A DNA stretch of 64,000 nucleotides from Streptomyces sp. NBC_01197 (GCF_036010505.1 NZ_CP108569.1:6774001-6838000), one strand, 5' to 3'. Numbered from the stretch's first letter, positions 1 through 9,001 are shown. Notes: generated by a model not told the origin, from the sequence alone. Numbers and translations: made by a program.

Positions 1-286
1 GTGTCCGGGCACCCATGTCCAGGCCGATCGGCGAGTGCAAGCGGGCCAGTTCCAGCTCCGTGAGGCCCAAGCCTCGGAGGCGGTCCAGACGGTCGAGATG
101 CGTACGGCGCGAGCCCATGGCGCCTACGTAGGCCGCCGGGAACCTCAGGGCCCGCTCGAGCAATGGCACGTCGAACTTGCGTTGTGGGTGAGCACACAAC
201 GCACCGTCGCCCAACTCCCCACGCGATGACTGGCCTTGGCCGTCAAGCAGGTCGCTCGGCCTATCCGACTGGTCCTCACATTCAGC
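1..286 (-). pseudogene. XdhC/CoxI family molybdenum-hydroxylase maturation factor, fragment
   Basis: An open minus-strand frame runs from the left edge to the TGA of the neighbouring MFS gene (287-289). It reads KFDVPLLERALRFPAAYVGA, then MGSRRTHLDRL, then LARLHSPIGLDMGART, which is the characteristic Rossmann region of XdhC_C. XdhC proteins bind the molybdenum cofactor, promote its sulfuration and insert it into xanthine-dehydrogenase-type enzymes, which fits the Mo-hydroxylase operon at 4160-7844. The recognisable similarity begins near position 225. The N-terminal part and a convincing start codon are missing, and the frame simply follows the MFS stop in phase. It is therefore either 5'-truncated or translated from an unusual start. 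The C-terminus lies outside the window. Family assignment is firm; functionality is doubtful. Confidence 0.72.
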
Positions 287-1663
287 TCACGGTTTACCGG
301 TCACGGTCACGGTCGTGGGTGCTTCCTGGTCGCGCGGCACCGTGGCGATGCTGGACAGCGACATTCCCTTGGTCTCCGGCGCCCAGGCCATTGTCACTAG
401 CCAACCGAGCGCAGAGATTCCGGCGCCGACCGCCAGCACAGTTGCGGAGCCACCGTGGAGCAGTGCAGAGGGAAAGAGGTAGGTGCCGGCTGCCGAGCCG
501 ATCCGGCTGACGGCAGTGCCGACGCCGACCGCGGTGGCGCGGACTTCGGTCGGGAACAGCTCGCTTGGGTATACCAGTGCGAGGAATCCGGAGGCCCCAT
601 TGACAAGAGCAAATACTGCGAGTCCCAGGAAAAGGCCGACCGACCCGGCGCCCGGAACGAAGGCCGGGAGCGCAAGGGCCGCTGTGATGATGGCAAATGA
701 CCAGAGCAGCAGCGGCCGGCGGCCGATCTTCTCTATCAGCCACAAGCCGGGGAAACTGCCCACCACGAACAGCATCATGATGATTACGGAGCCGCCGTAG
801 AGGTTCGCATCACCGGTCATGCCGAACGAGGAGAGTAGGTCCGGAGCGAAGATGTAGACGGCGAACAGTGGTATGACCTGCGCGGTCCAGAACCCGGACA
901 CAAATATGGTCCGAGTGAGATGGGGCTTTCGGAAAATCGTGCCGAAAGAGGTGCTGGCAGGCCGTTCGTCGGAAAGATGGCTGACGTTGTACTGAGAGCC
1001 GTAGACTTTTTTGATCGCGGCGTTGGCCTCCTCGACCCGGCCCTTGCTGAGGAGCCAGCGAGCGGACTCCGGCGTACCGAAGCGCAGTAGCAGGGTGATC
1101 ACGGCGAAGAGCGCTGGGCTGGCCAGGAGCCAGCGCCATGTGTCGGGGCCGAGGTCGCGCAGCAGGAAACCGACGGCATAGGCCGCGGCGGCGCCAACAG
1201 TCCAGAAGACGAGGGCCAATCCGAGCAGCCGGCCCCGGTGGCGCCGTGGCAGATACTCGGCGAGCAACGCGGTCGCGATCGGGTAGTCGGCGCCGATGGC
1301 CACGCCTGCTATGAAGCGCAGCGCGATGAGCCACCACGCATTCGGTGCGAACGCCGACCCGACCGACGCCACAGCGAGGACGACGAGATCCGCAACATAC
1401 ATGACCTTCCGGCCGATCAGATCGGTCACATAGCCGAAGACCAGGCCACCGACGAACACGCCGACCAAGCTTGCGGCCCCAACGAGCCCAATTTCAATGT
1501 CCGTCAGGTGCAGCGCGGGTTTTGCTGTAAGGAGGGCTATGCCGATGACCGTGAGTGCATACCCGTCGATGAAGGGGCCGCCGCTCGAGTAGGCGGTCAG
1601 TTTCTTGTGGAACGACGTCAATGGTGCGTCGTCTATCAGGTGAGCCTTGTCAGTGGATTTCAC
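287..1663 (-). CDS. MFS transporter, sugar-porter / aromatic-acid type
   Basis: Twelve-helix permease of about 458 residues in the cytoplasmic membrane. Visible hallmarks are the loop motif DLIGRK after helix 2, PESARWLLSKGR after helix 6, EKIGRRP in the second half and PETKGMSL at the C-terminus, the set typical of the sugar-porter and related proton-symport MFS families. A longer reading to 1867 exists, but the GTG at 1663 is preceded by an AGAGAGG-type ribosome site and begins just before the usual cytoplasmic N-terminus. It lies 187 bases downstream of a TauD-type dioxygenase on the same strand and is followed by an XdhC fragment. An importer of the organic acid or heterocycle metabolised by the dioxygenase and the nearby Mo-hydroxylase is the simplest reading; the substrate itself cannot be read from sequence. 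Confidence 0.85.
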   Translation of the reverse strand: MKSTDKAHLIDDAPLTSFHKKLTAYSSGGPFIDGYALTVIGIALLTAKPALHLTDIEIGLVGAASLVGVFVGGLVFGYVTDLIGRKVMYVADLVVLAVASVGSAFAPNAWWLIALRFIAGVAIGADYPIATALLAEYLPRRHRGRLLGLALVFWTVGAAAAYAVGFLLRDLGPDTWRWLLASPALFAVITLLLRFGTPESARWLLSKGRVEEANAAIKKVYGSQYNVSHLSDERPASTSFGTIFRKPHLTRTIFVSGFWTAQVIPLFAVYIFAPDLLSSFGMTGDANLYGGSVIIMMLFVVGSFPGLWLIEKIGRRPLLLWSFAIITAALALPAFVPGAGSVGLFLGLAVFALVNGASGFLALVYPSELFPTEVRATAVGVGTAVSRIGSAAGTYLFPSALLHGGSATVLAVGAGISALGWLVTMAWAPETKGMSLSSIATVPRDQEAPTTVTVTGKP

Positions 1664-1850
1664 GTGTGGCCTCTCTGTCGGCCTACCAGTCGAGAAAGTG
1701 GCACCCGGCTCGAGGTAAGAGCCGGGACCAAAAAGGCACGTGGCACGGCAACACCTGGCAAGCGTCGCGGCAGCCGCACCCACCGCCGATGTCGGCGAAC
1801 GATTAGTCACAGACAGCCGGCTGACCACCGGCTGACCACCTATCTGTGGC

Positions 1851-2699
1851 CTAGAAGGGTGCGTCACCCTTCAGCGTCACACGGTGCATCTTGCGGTAAT
1901 GCGGGTGGTAGTCACCGACGGCGTAGTGCTGCACCGACCGGTTGTCCCAAATCGCGATCGCATTCGCGTCCCACCGGAAGCGGGCTTGGAACTCCGGGAC
2001 ACGGGCGAGCCCCACGAGGTAGCGCAGCAATGATTCGCTCAGCTGGTGGTCGACCCCCGCGATCCTCGTCGAATACAGCTCGTTCACATACACGAGCTTG
2101 CGCCCCGTTACGGGGTGCGTCCGCACCACTGGGTGCCGTCGGGGGGGATACTTCTCCCGCGTCTCGGCGTAACGCTTCTCCCCCTCCTCACCAGAACGTA
2201 CGTGGTCGCTGAGCTCCCGCTCCCAGTCGTGCACCGCATCGAGCGGATCGATCAGCTTCTTCACATCTTCCGGAATAGCGTCGTAGGCCGCAGTCATGCT
2301 TGCCCACAGAGTGTCGCCGCCGCACGGTGGCACCTCCTGAGAATGCAGGCACGTAGCAGCATTCGGCGTCGGCTGCCAGGTCAGATCGGAGTGCCAGACG
2401 TCTGTTCCGGAGGCACGACCCCTGGATTCAAGTACTTCGATGTACCGATTATCGGGAAGCGACGGAAAGAAAGCGCTCACCTCTTGCGGTTCACCGAAGA
2501 TCCGAGCGAACCTCAGTTGATCACCTGGTTCTATCTGCTGGTCGCGCAGAAACAGCACTTCACGCTCCAGGAGCGTCTGCCGCAGCTCGTCCTGGCACTT
2601 CGGCGATAGCTCATCCCGGAGGTCGAGCCCGTGGACGACACCTCCAATCGTCGGAGTAAGTAGCTCGAGTTTGAACCCTGTGGGGCATACGGATTTCAT
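1851..2699 (-). CDS. TauD/TfdA family Fe(II)/2-oxoglutarate dioxygenase
   Basis: A 282-residue non-haem iron dioxygenase. The iron facial triad is visible as HSD in VWHSDLTWQ and the distal histidine in the HYAVGDYHPHYRKMHRVTL block, which also supplies the 2-oxoglutarate-binding arginine; length is normal for TauD (about 280). Such enzymes couple 2-oxoglutarate decarboxylation to hydroxylation, often releasing sulfite from sulfonates or cleaving aryloxyacid ethers. The ATG at 2699 is chosen because AAGGA lies nine bases upstream; an upstream ATG at 2723 lacks this. It probably heads a minus-strand unit with the MFS transporter. The substrate is unknown. Clustering with a Mo-hydroxylase argues for a catabolic role on an aromatic or N-heterocyclic compound, but this is inference. 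Confidence 0.87.
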   Translation of the reverse strand: MKSVCPTGFKLELLTPTIGGVVHGLDLRDELSPKCQDELRQTLLEREVLFLRDQQIEPGDQLRFARIFGEPQEVSAFFPSLPDNRYIEVLESRGRASGTDVWHSDLTWQPTPNAATCLHSQEVPPCGGDTLWASMTAAYDAIPEDVKKLIDPLDAVHDWERELSDHVRSGEEGEKRYAETREKYPPRRHPVVRTHPVTGRKLVYVNELYSTRIAGVDHQLSESLLRYLVGLARVPEFQARFRWDANAIAIWDNRSVQHYAVGDYHPHYRKMHRVTLKGDAPF

Positions 2700-3066
2700 T
2701 GCGTGGATTCCTTTCTGGGCCAATGTGACAGTTCAGGACGAGAGGTTCGGGTGTGTGGTGAGCAGGAGATGACTCGAAACTGCGGTCGGCGGTCTCTTTC
2801 TCGGCCACGGCCGCCGGTCGGATGCGGCGCTGACCCGCCGAACAGGACAAAAACCATAGCCGGGGCCGTGGCCGACAGTGATGAGCCAAGTGACCAACAC
2901 CGGCCGAGAATTCCCCGAATCGCATCCGTGTGGTGTCGCAGTGTTCGCTCTGCCTGCTCTTATTCGCCAGCTGCTCATAGCGGCGGCATGTCATTGACTA
3001 GCTGTGGCACACCGGCCTCGGCGCCTCCCCCGAGAGGTAGGTCCCTAAGGGGTTAACTATCTCGCT
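2700..3066. other. Non-coding stretch between dioxygenase gene and transposase relic
   Basis: Short open frames occur on both strands but none shows recognisable family features or a good ribosome site. The minus-strand promoter of the dioxygenase gene should lie near 2710-2800. No confident -35/-10 pair, terminator or repeat was seen. Confidence 0.4.
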
Positions 3067-3811
3067 CGAGAATTTGTATCAGCAAGTTACTTGTCCCACA
3101 AGAGAGGACGCCGTACCGAAAGGCCCCGGTCGCCTTTGGGGCGGGGGTGAGCTGCAGAGATGCGGTCTGGGCGACCGGCGGTGGTCCAGAGATCTTCCGT
3201 TTCCGTGCCGGCGATGGAATCGACTTCGAGTCGTGATGCGGGCCGTGGACCTGCTGGGACTCGGGCACGGCGACGACGAGCGAGAGCTGGGCGTCTTCGA
3301 GGAAGCGACAGAAGGGCGTCCTGGCCATAGGCGGAATCCGCGGTGGGTCAGGTGGCGGGGGGCGCGGACGCCAAGACCCGAAGGATCATGTCGCGGGCGA
3401 GGTCGCCCTTGACGGCGAAGGTGGGCTCGTCAGGAACGCGGGCGGCCCGGCAGCGATCGCGGTCGTTCGTCCAGGACTTGGGCGGGGTGGAGCTACGGTC
3501 AACCAGGTCGTGTCCACGTGTAGTGACGTAGGCAGCGAAGACGCCGATCTGGCAGTTCTCGGTCTGGCCCGCGGTGCCTGAGTGCTGGCCCTGCGCGGCG
3601 GCAGAGGTGGTGCCTTCTTGACGAGGCCGGCGTCATCGATGATCAACACATCTTCTGGCGCTCCGAGTTGCTCGCCGGCGTATGCCTGCAGGTTGTCGCG
3701 GAGGTGGTCGGCGTCCCAGTGGCTGCGAGACACCAGGCGCCGCGGCCCGTCGAGGGTGGCGCGGGTTGGTCGAGTAGCAGAGGACCTTATTTGAGGCGGC
3801 GACCCTGCGGT
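3067..3811 (-). pseudogene. IS701-family transposase relic
   Basis: Minus-strand frames carry successive pieces of an IS701 DDE transposase: SHWDADHLRDNLQAYAGEQL followed by VLIIDDAGLVKK (first catalytic Asp region) at about 3600-3720, then in a different frame pieces matching QYSGTAGQTENCQIGVFAAY, and finally RFLEDAQLSLVVAVPESQQV near 3230-3320. The frame changes several times, and both the N-terminus (about 75 residues) and the last part are missing. No flanking inverted repeats were recognised. It is a dead insertion-sequence remnant separating the dioxygenase unit from the Mo-hydroxylase operon, and marks this region as acquired or rearranged DNA. Confidence 0.8.
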
Positions 3812-4159
3812 CACGGGTGAGCACCAAGGGGTGCGAGGTGAACGGGGATGCCGTCGGCAGACTTCGAAACGCCGATCAGTGGCGCCACCTGTCGCAACGT
3901 GGCCCGGACCTGCTGTCCCTCGTCCCCGCGTGGCCGGGCCGTCGCCCAGCAGCCCAGGTCAACTCCCCTGAGACGCACAGGGGTGAGAGCCGGTCGCGCT
4001 CAACCCATATTCATATCCTTGAGCAAATGGTATTCTAGTACTTAACTAATTTCGCCTGGTCAGCGCCCCTGTGGCGCCTTCGCCTCACTCGCATCTCACC
4101 GATTTTCGAGCCACCACGGTTGGACTCAAGACAGGGTCTGAGAGAGAAGGGCTTCGAAC
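3812..4159. other. Intergenic region upstream of Mo-hydroxylase operon
   Basis: No supported gene. The last 160 bases are visibly richer in A and T (about 4000-4060) than the surroundings, as expected of a promoter region in this genome. Everything else is ordinary high-GC sequence with only shadow reading frames. Confidence 0.4.
4019..4047 (+). promoter_or_regulatory. Possible promoter of the Mo-hydroxylase operon
   Basis: TTGAGC at 4019-4024 and TTAACT at 4042-4047 are separated by 17 bases, about 110 bases upstream of the first operon ATG and inside the AT-rich patch. The match to a housekeeping promoter is moderate, and TATTCT at 4031 offers a competing -10. Confidence 0.35.
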
Positions 4160-5023
4160 ATGCGCCAACAGGTTGGTGGCGCCGGGCTGCTCGCACCGAC
4201 GCAGACGGCACTCCCGCCATTTCGCCTGTGCAGGCCGAGGACACTCGACGAGGCACGGCGGTTGCTCATTGACAGCCCAGACGCGACCGTCGCGGCCGGC
4301 TGTACAGATCTGGTCGCCGCGTTCCGCGAAGGGTGCTCCCCGAGCACGCTCATCTCATTGCGACGAACCGACGGGTTGCGCACCGCCGAGCACTGTGCCG
4401 GAGAGCTCCGCCTCGGTGCGTTGCTGACTCACCACGAAGGTTCCCAGCATCCAACAGTCAACCGGGTGCTACCCCCGCTAGGTACGGCCTGGTCGAGCAT
4501 CGCCACAGTCCGTATCCGCTTCCAGGCGACGTTGGGCGGGAACATCATGGCTCGTCGCCAGCGGTACGAGATGGCCGTCATCCTGGGCGCCCTTGAGACC
4601 CAGCTGCAGTTTTCCGGACCAGCAGGGGAGCGGAGTTGTAGCCTCGATGAGTTCGTTCATGCCCGTCCAGCCGAACCCGCTCTACTGCACCACCTTGTGG
4701 TGAACACCGAATCGCTGTACTCGTTCAGCTACGACCGCTCGCTGCGCCCGCTGACCACTGTGGCGCTCGCGATCAGGTACACCAGTGGCGGGTTCCGCCT
4801 GACAGCCGTCGTCGGATCGGAGTATCGCCACCCCGTCCTGCTTCGCGCCGAGATCGCGGCCGAACGAATGACTGCGGCCGATCGAGCCGATCTCGCCCAC
4901 CACATGGCGGCCCAGATGCCAGACCGGGTTGGCGACTACGCCGGCAGCATCGAATATCGCCGCAAAGTCGTCGAAGTTCTGCTGCGGCGTCAACTTGAAT
5001 CCGGACCGGAGGCAATGTCATGA
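4160..5023 (+). CDS. FAD-binding subunit of a xanthine-dehydrogenase-family Mo-hydroxylase
   Basis: A 287-residue protein of the CoxM/NdhF/XdhB class. The N-terminal half holds the FAD_binding_5 fold, with AAGCTDLVAAFREG in place of the usual AGGTDL loop and a RFQATLGGNIM segment corresponding to the conserved R-A-x-x-GGN flavin motif. The C-terminal half is the CO-dehydrogenase flavoprotein C domain. FAD passes electrons from the iron-sulfur subunit to the final acceptor. It is the first gene of a three-gene operon; its TGA overlaps the ATG of the iron-sulfur subunit (ATGA at 5020), so translation is coupled. Length is normal. The N-terminus is longer by about 15 residues than the fold needs, so a slightly later start is possible. 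Confidence 0.88.
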   Translation: MRQQVGGAGLLAPTQTALPPFRLCRPRTLDEARRLLIDSPDATVAAGCTDLVAAFREGCSPSTLISLRRTDGLRTAEHCAGELRLGALLTHHEGSQHPTVNRVLPPLGTAWSSIATVRIRFQATLGGNIMARRQRYEMAVILGALETQLQFSGPAGERSCSLDEFVHARPAEPALLHHLVVNTESLYSFSYDRSLRPLTTVALAIRYTSGGFRLTAVVGSEYRHPVLLRAEIAAERMTAADRADLAHHMAAQMPDRVGDYAGSIEYRRKVVEVLLRRQLESGPEAMS

Positions 5024-5553
5024 GCAGCGATACGCAACCGATCGAGGACATCGACTCCGGTGAGAGTATGCGGGTCGAGTTCGTGCTCAACGGTGAACAA
5101 TGCCTCGTCGAGGTGCCAACCAGCACGATCCTGCTGACTATGCTGCGCCGGGACCTGAACTTGACTGGTGTACGCGGCTCCTGTGAGCGGGGCGTGTGCG
5201 GCACGTGCACGGTTCTGGTGGACGACCGGCCCGTCGCGTCCTGCTCGCTGTTCGCCTTCGATGTTGAGGGAACCACCGTGGAGACCATCGAGGGCCAGCA
5301 GGACGGGGACAACCTGAGCCCGGTCCAACGAGCCTTCTCCGAGTGCGGTGGTTTCCAATGCGGTTACTGCACACCCGGAATGATCATGCTCGCTACTGCG
5401 CTACTGCGAACCAACGTGAAGCCGGACCGGGAGGAGGTCCGGAAGTGGATCGCTTCGAACATCTGCCGATGCACCGGCTACGAGATGATCCTGGAAGCAG
5501 TCGAACGCGCCGGCGAGCTGGCCGAGGCCTCCGACGGGGAGGACAACTCGTGA
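5020..5553 (+). CDS. [2Fe-2S] subunit of the Mo-hydroxylase
   Basis: A 177-residue CoxS/XdhC-like small subunit with two [2Fe-2S] clusters. The plant-ferredoxin-type cluster is ligated by cysteines in RGSCERGVCGTCTVL plus the later PVASC. The second, alpha-helical cluster is ligated by CGYCTPGM and CRCTGYEMI. All eight expected cysteines are visible. It relays electrons from the molybdenum centre to FAD. The start ATG overlaps the preceding stop, and its own stop overlaps the GTG of the large subunit (GTGA at 5550), so the three subunits are translationally coupled, as is usual for this cytoplasmic heterotrimer. There is a charged N-terminal extension of some 12 residues before the ferredoxin fold. 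Confidence 0.93.
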   Translation: MSSDTQPIEDIDSGESMRVEFVLNGEQCLVEVPTSTILLTMLRRDLNLTGVRGSCERGVCGTCTVLVDDRPVASCSLFAFDVEGTTVETIEGQQDGDNLSPVQRAFSECGGFQCGYCTPGMIMLATALLRTNVKPDREEVRKWIASNICRCTGYEMILEAVERAGELAEASDGEDNS

Positions 5554-7844
5554 GCACCGTTGTGGGACGGGACGATCCTCGCCGCGACGCACTGGCGAAG
5601 GTGACCGGCAGAGCGCGGTACGGGTACGACGTCAGTGTGGCGGGGATGCTGCACGCAATGGTACTGCGCAGCCCGCACGCGCACGCGCGGGTGGTGTCGA
5701 TTGATGCCACGAAGGCGGAGAAACTTGAGGGCGTACACGCCGTGCTCACCCGGGGCCACCTGGACGGACTCGACCCGATGTGCGGCGCATACGTGAGGGA
5801 CCAGCCGTTCGTGGCGCTGGATACCGTTCGCTATGTCGGTGAGGTGGTGGCAGCCGTCGCCGCTGAAGACGAGCACATCGCGCTCGCCGCCCTGGACCTC
5901 ATCGACGTCGAGTACGAGAAGCTGCCTGACGCCTCGTCGGTTCTGGACGCCCGCGGCGATGACGCGCCCGAACTGTTCCCCACCCCACCACAGGCTTTCA
6001 TCCCGCGGTACGGTCCGGGCGCTTCCGCCGCCGTGCGTACGGCCCGCAACGTCAGCTTCGAGTACCGCTACACCACAGGGCCGATCGATGTATGGCACGA
6101 GTGTGACCATGTCTTCACCGATACCTTCACCTTCTCGCGGATGCAGCACATGCATCTCGAGCCATTCGTCAGCGTCGCGGTCGCGCCGGCTGATCGGGTG
6201 GAGGTGTGGACGAGCACCCAGGAGCCGTTTCAGCTTCGCCAAGAGCTCGCCCGGATATTTAAGGTCCCAGAGAACACCGTGCAGGTACACGTCGAAATGC
6301 TCGGTGGAGGTTTCGGAGCAAAGACCAACTGCCGCACTGAACCGATTGCCATACGCCTCTCCCAGCTCAGCGGAGGGCGCCCCGTCCGGTACTGCCTGAC
6401 GACGGAAGAAGCCTTTCTGACCGTCAGCCAGCACGAGGCGATCCTGACGCTGACAACGGGGCTGGCGGCTGACGGTACATTCCTGGCGCGCAAGAGTGAA
6501 GTACTCCTCAATGCCGGAGCCTATTCCGACTACAGCCCGCTGGTGGCAGAGAAGGCCGGCTATCGGATGCCGGGAGCCTACCGATGGCGTCATATTGACA
6601 CGGCATGCCAAACCGTCATGACCAACACCGTCCCAGCTGGCGCTTTCCGCGGATTCGGTGGGACACAGGCGACCTGGGCCAATGAGCGGCAGCTGGACCT
6701 TATCGCCGCCCGGTTGGGAATGGACCCCCTCAAGCTCAGGCTGAAGAACGTTCTTGACCTCGGTGAAAGAAGCGTGCCAGGGGAGACCCCCCTCGATAGC
6801 GACTTTTCCTTGGGACTGGGTCTCATAGCTGATGCGATCGGATACCACGAGCGCAGTCTCGTGGCTAACCGGGGAATGGGCATCGCGCTGGCCTGTAAAG
6901 ACGGTGGCGGCATGAACAAGTTGAGCGAGGCCCGCGTCAACATTGACACTGCTGGCAACGTCTGTCTGCAATCGGCGCTGGTCGAGATGGGACAGGGCGG
7001 GCACAGCGCGCTCATCCAAATCGTTGCCGATGTTCTGCGGACGGATCCAAGCAAGGTCAAGTATGTCTCGGTCGACACTGATCACTCACCGTACGATTCG
7101 GGGACACACTCGTCCTCCGGAATCGCAGTGATGGGCCGCGCGGTCCAGCAGGCGGCGGAACAGGCCCGGCACACGGTCCTCGACTTTGCCGCCAAAGAGC
7201 TAGGAATCTCGCCCCAGGAGCTTGAGCTGCGCAATTGGGAGGTCGTTGCCAAGGGGCAGGTGTACTCGCTCACCCCGTTGACTCGCCGAGTATTCGGTGG
7301 GAGGAGTTATGAGTTCACTGGCGATGGCCACTATAAGCCGGACTCTTCAGCCGAGTCGGCTTTCGAGACGCCCTGTGCCTTCTGGGAAGTTGCCTGGGCC
7401 GCAGCTGAAGTCACCGTAGATCCGGAGACCGGAAGGGTCGAACTCCTCAAGCTCGTGATCAGCGGGGATGCCGGGAAGGTGATCAACGCCCTGGGGGCGC
7501 GAGGCCAAGACGAGGGCGCGGCAGTCATGGGCATAGGACAGGCCCTGTTCGAAGAGCTGCGCTACGAGGGGAGCGAATTGCTCAACGGCGAAGCCCTGAA
7601 CTACCGGCTGCCCATGGCCGACGACCTGCCGCGCTCGTTTGTCTCCATTACCCAGGAGCAAGGCCACGGATCAGGTCCCTTCGGCTCCAAGGGCCTTGGC
7701 GAGGGCGGCATGCTCCCCGTGCCGCCGGCTATCGCCGCGGCGATAGCCGACGCTGTCGGAGCACAGATCACCAGCCTCCCCATGAGCCCCGAACGAGTAC
7801 TCACTGCCATCGAAGCCGTCCACGAACACGACTGCGAGCCGTGA
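5550..7844 (+). CDS. Molybdopterin-binding large subunit of a xanthine-dehydrogenase-family hydroxylase
   Basis: A 764-residue catalytic subunit of the CoxL/XdhA family carrying the Mo-cytosine-dinucleotide or Mo-pterin centre. Visible signatures are the first pterin-contact loop GGGFGAK, the AFRGFGGTQATWANE segment (xanthine/nicotinate-dehydrogenase type, not the AYRCSFR of CO dehydrogenases), and the active-site glutamate in GSKGLGEGGM near the C-terminus. It hydroxylates a carbon of an aromatic heterocycle, purine or aldehyde using water. The GTG at 5550 is chosen because it overlaps the stop of the iron-sulfur subunit; earlier in-frame sequence lies inside that gene. The substrate is not determinable. 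An XdhC-type maturation fragment sits at the left end of the window. Confidence 0.92.
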   Translation: MSTVVGRDDPRRDALAKVTGRARYGYDVSVAGMLHAMVLRSPHAHARVVSIDATKAEKLEGVHAVLTRGHLDGLDPMCGAYVRDQPFVALDTVRYVGEVVAAVAAEDEHIALAALDLIDVEYEKLPDASSVLDARGDDAPELFPTPPQAFIPRYGPGASAAVRTARNVSFEYRYTTGPIDVWHECDHVFTDTFTFSRMQHMHLEPFVSVAVAPADRVEVWTSTQEPFQLRQELARIFKVPENTVQVHVEMLGGGFGAKTNCRTEPIAIRLSQLSGGRPVRYCLTTEEAFLTVSQHEAILTLTTGLAADGTFLARKSEVLLNAGAYSDYSPLVAEKAGYRMPGAYRWRHIDTACQTVMTNTVPAGAFRGFGGTQATWANERQLDLIAARLGMDPLKLRLKNVLDLGERSVPGETPLDSDFSLGLGLIADAIGYHERSLVANRGMGIALACKDGGGMNKLSEARVNIDTAGNVCLQSALVEMGQGGHSALIQIVADVLRTDPSKVKYVSVDTDHSPYDSGTHSSSGIAVMGRAVQQAAEQARHTVLDFAAKELGISPQELELRNWEVVAKGQVYSLTPLTRRVFGGRSYEFTGDGHYKPDSSAESAFETPCAFWEVAWAAAEVTVDPETGRVELLKLVISGDAGKVINALGARGQDEGAAVMGIGQALFEELRYEGSELLNGEALNYRLPMADDLPRSFVSITQEQGHGSGPFGSKGLGEGGMLPVPPAIAAAIADAVGAQITSLPMSPERVLTAIEAVHEHDCEP

Positions 7845-8032
7845 TGGTCGGCACGCCCAAGTGAATTTTCACGCCCAAGCTCGTGCCGAACGACCAGGGT
7901 TTCAGGGGGCGGACTACGAAGGGGCCCGTAGAGCTCCGCGGAGTCGCCGGGCGGAACGCTTTCCCGGACCTCACAACAACGATCGAGGACGTCATCGTGG
8001 ACGGAGACCGGATCTGCTACCGCTGGTCATAG
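7844..8032 (+). pseudogene. Interrupted SnoaL/NTF2-like fragment coupled to the Mo-hydroxylase operon
   Basis: An ATG at 7844 overlaps the large-subunit stop (ATGA), exactly as between the other operon genes, but the frame hits TGA after six codons (7862). The same frame then continues open to a TAG at 8032 and reads RNAFPDLTTTIEDVIVDGDR followed by ICYRW, the pattern of the SnoaL/ester-cyclase NTF2 fold. The stop lies in an 18-base interval bounded by two copies of CACGCCCAAG (7852-7861 and 7870-7879). The domain is cut off beyond 8032, so this is a decayed fourth gene. Family assignment rests on a short stretch. Confidence 0.5.
7852..7879 (+). repeat. 10-base direct repeat bracketing an in-frame stop
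   Basis: CACGCCCAAG occurs at 7852-7861 and 7870-7879 with TGAATTTT between them. The 18-base period is a multiple of three, so collapsing the repeat would remove the stop and keep the reading frame of the SnoaL-like stub. Confidence 0.75.
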
Positions 8033-8154
8033 ATTGGACAAGGGTTCGTACCTGGGGATTCCGCCTATAGGCAGGCCAGTCACAGCAGCCGGGATCACGA
8101 TCAGCCGGTGAGTGGCGGCAAGATCGCCGATGAGTGGGGCACCTTGGAACAAGG

Positions 8155-8314
8155 TCAGCGTTCTGCACAGTAATTGGGAATCTTGCCCATAGTCCCGCGG
8201 GTCGCCGCCGACTGACACCGGGGCCTGCGGTCGAAGGCTTTCGTCCCCGCCGCGGTGACGGCCGGTGGCATAGTGTTCGCCCTTGCTGACGTCAAGGCCG
8301 CAGAAGACGTCCAT
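8155..8314 (-). pseudogene. IS110-family transposase N-terminal relic
   Basis: From an ATG at 8314 the minus strand reads MDVFCGLDVSKGEHYA, the RuvC-like DEDD N-terminal motif of IS110-family transposases. A second frame just downstream continues the expected pattern (TAAGTKAFDR). The similarity then disappears, so only the first 50 or so residues remain, with a frameshift. The open frame continues to 8027 without recognisable family features. This is an insertion-sequence scar just after the truncated SnoaL-like stub and may be linked to its loss. Confidence 0.6.
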
Positions 8315-9001
8315 GCGATGTGCCCGGACGGGCCTCTGCGAAGGGCACCTGTGCAGTACACGGCCGTCCTGCTCACGGGAAGCCCGGTGAGAGGCTGACA
8401 CTCCTCTCGCGTGACGCTCGGTTGACGCTCCGACCGCCGGATCGGCTTCCCGAAGAGCCAGAAAATGGCCTCTGGCCTGGCATTTCTCTATATCCCACAT
8501 GATGTGACACATTTTCGATGACGCATCACGTGGAGTGGTGGCGATCTTGGAGCCGGCCGCAAAGGGCTCCTGGTCTGCGATTTTGCCCCTGCATATTATG
8601 TGCGGTATGTGCGTTACGGGCGATATCTTGACGCTGAAATGACGCTCGTTCTGATGGCGTGTCGGGTGCACCGGCGGGCTGGCTGGTCAGGCCATTGGAA
8701 GAGCAGTGTTGGTGAGCGAGGAGCTCTTCTTTTCGCCACCTCAGCGGCGGTCGTCCGCGCTGATAGAACGTCGTCAGGCTGCGGGCTCGAGGGAAGTCAG
8801 TTCCTCAGAGCGTGGACGCCCGAAATGCTTGCCGAGCTCTACCTTCGCGGCGTGGCCTGGCTGCCCGGAGGAGTCGGGCGTTGGCCGTATCGCCCGTGAG
8901 AGGCCAGTTTGCCCAGTGCCGTGGGGATATTTCCACGGCACCGTACTTGCCCCTCGCTCGGCTTCCCCAGGCTCCCGTTTCCGATGGTCGGACAGATGTG
9001 A
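8315..9001. other. Long intergenic region without supported gene
   Basis: About 690 bases in which short frames occur on both strands but none has a ribosome site with recognisable protein features. A relatively AT-rich block at about 8490-8650 could hold promoters or be remnant foreign DNA. No terminator, tRNA or clear repeat was found. Confidence 0.4.

Noticed and set aside
1238..2212. Long + strand open frame opposite the MFS and dioxygenase genes
   Set aside because: It is an antisense shadow of the two genes, with Arg/Pro-rich composition and no ribosome site or family features.
2611..3056. Small ORFs upstream of the dioxygenase gene
   Set aside because: No conserved motifs or ribosome sites; they are probably chance frames in high-GC DNA.
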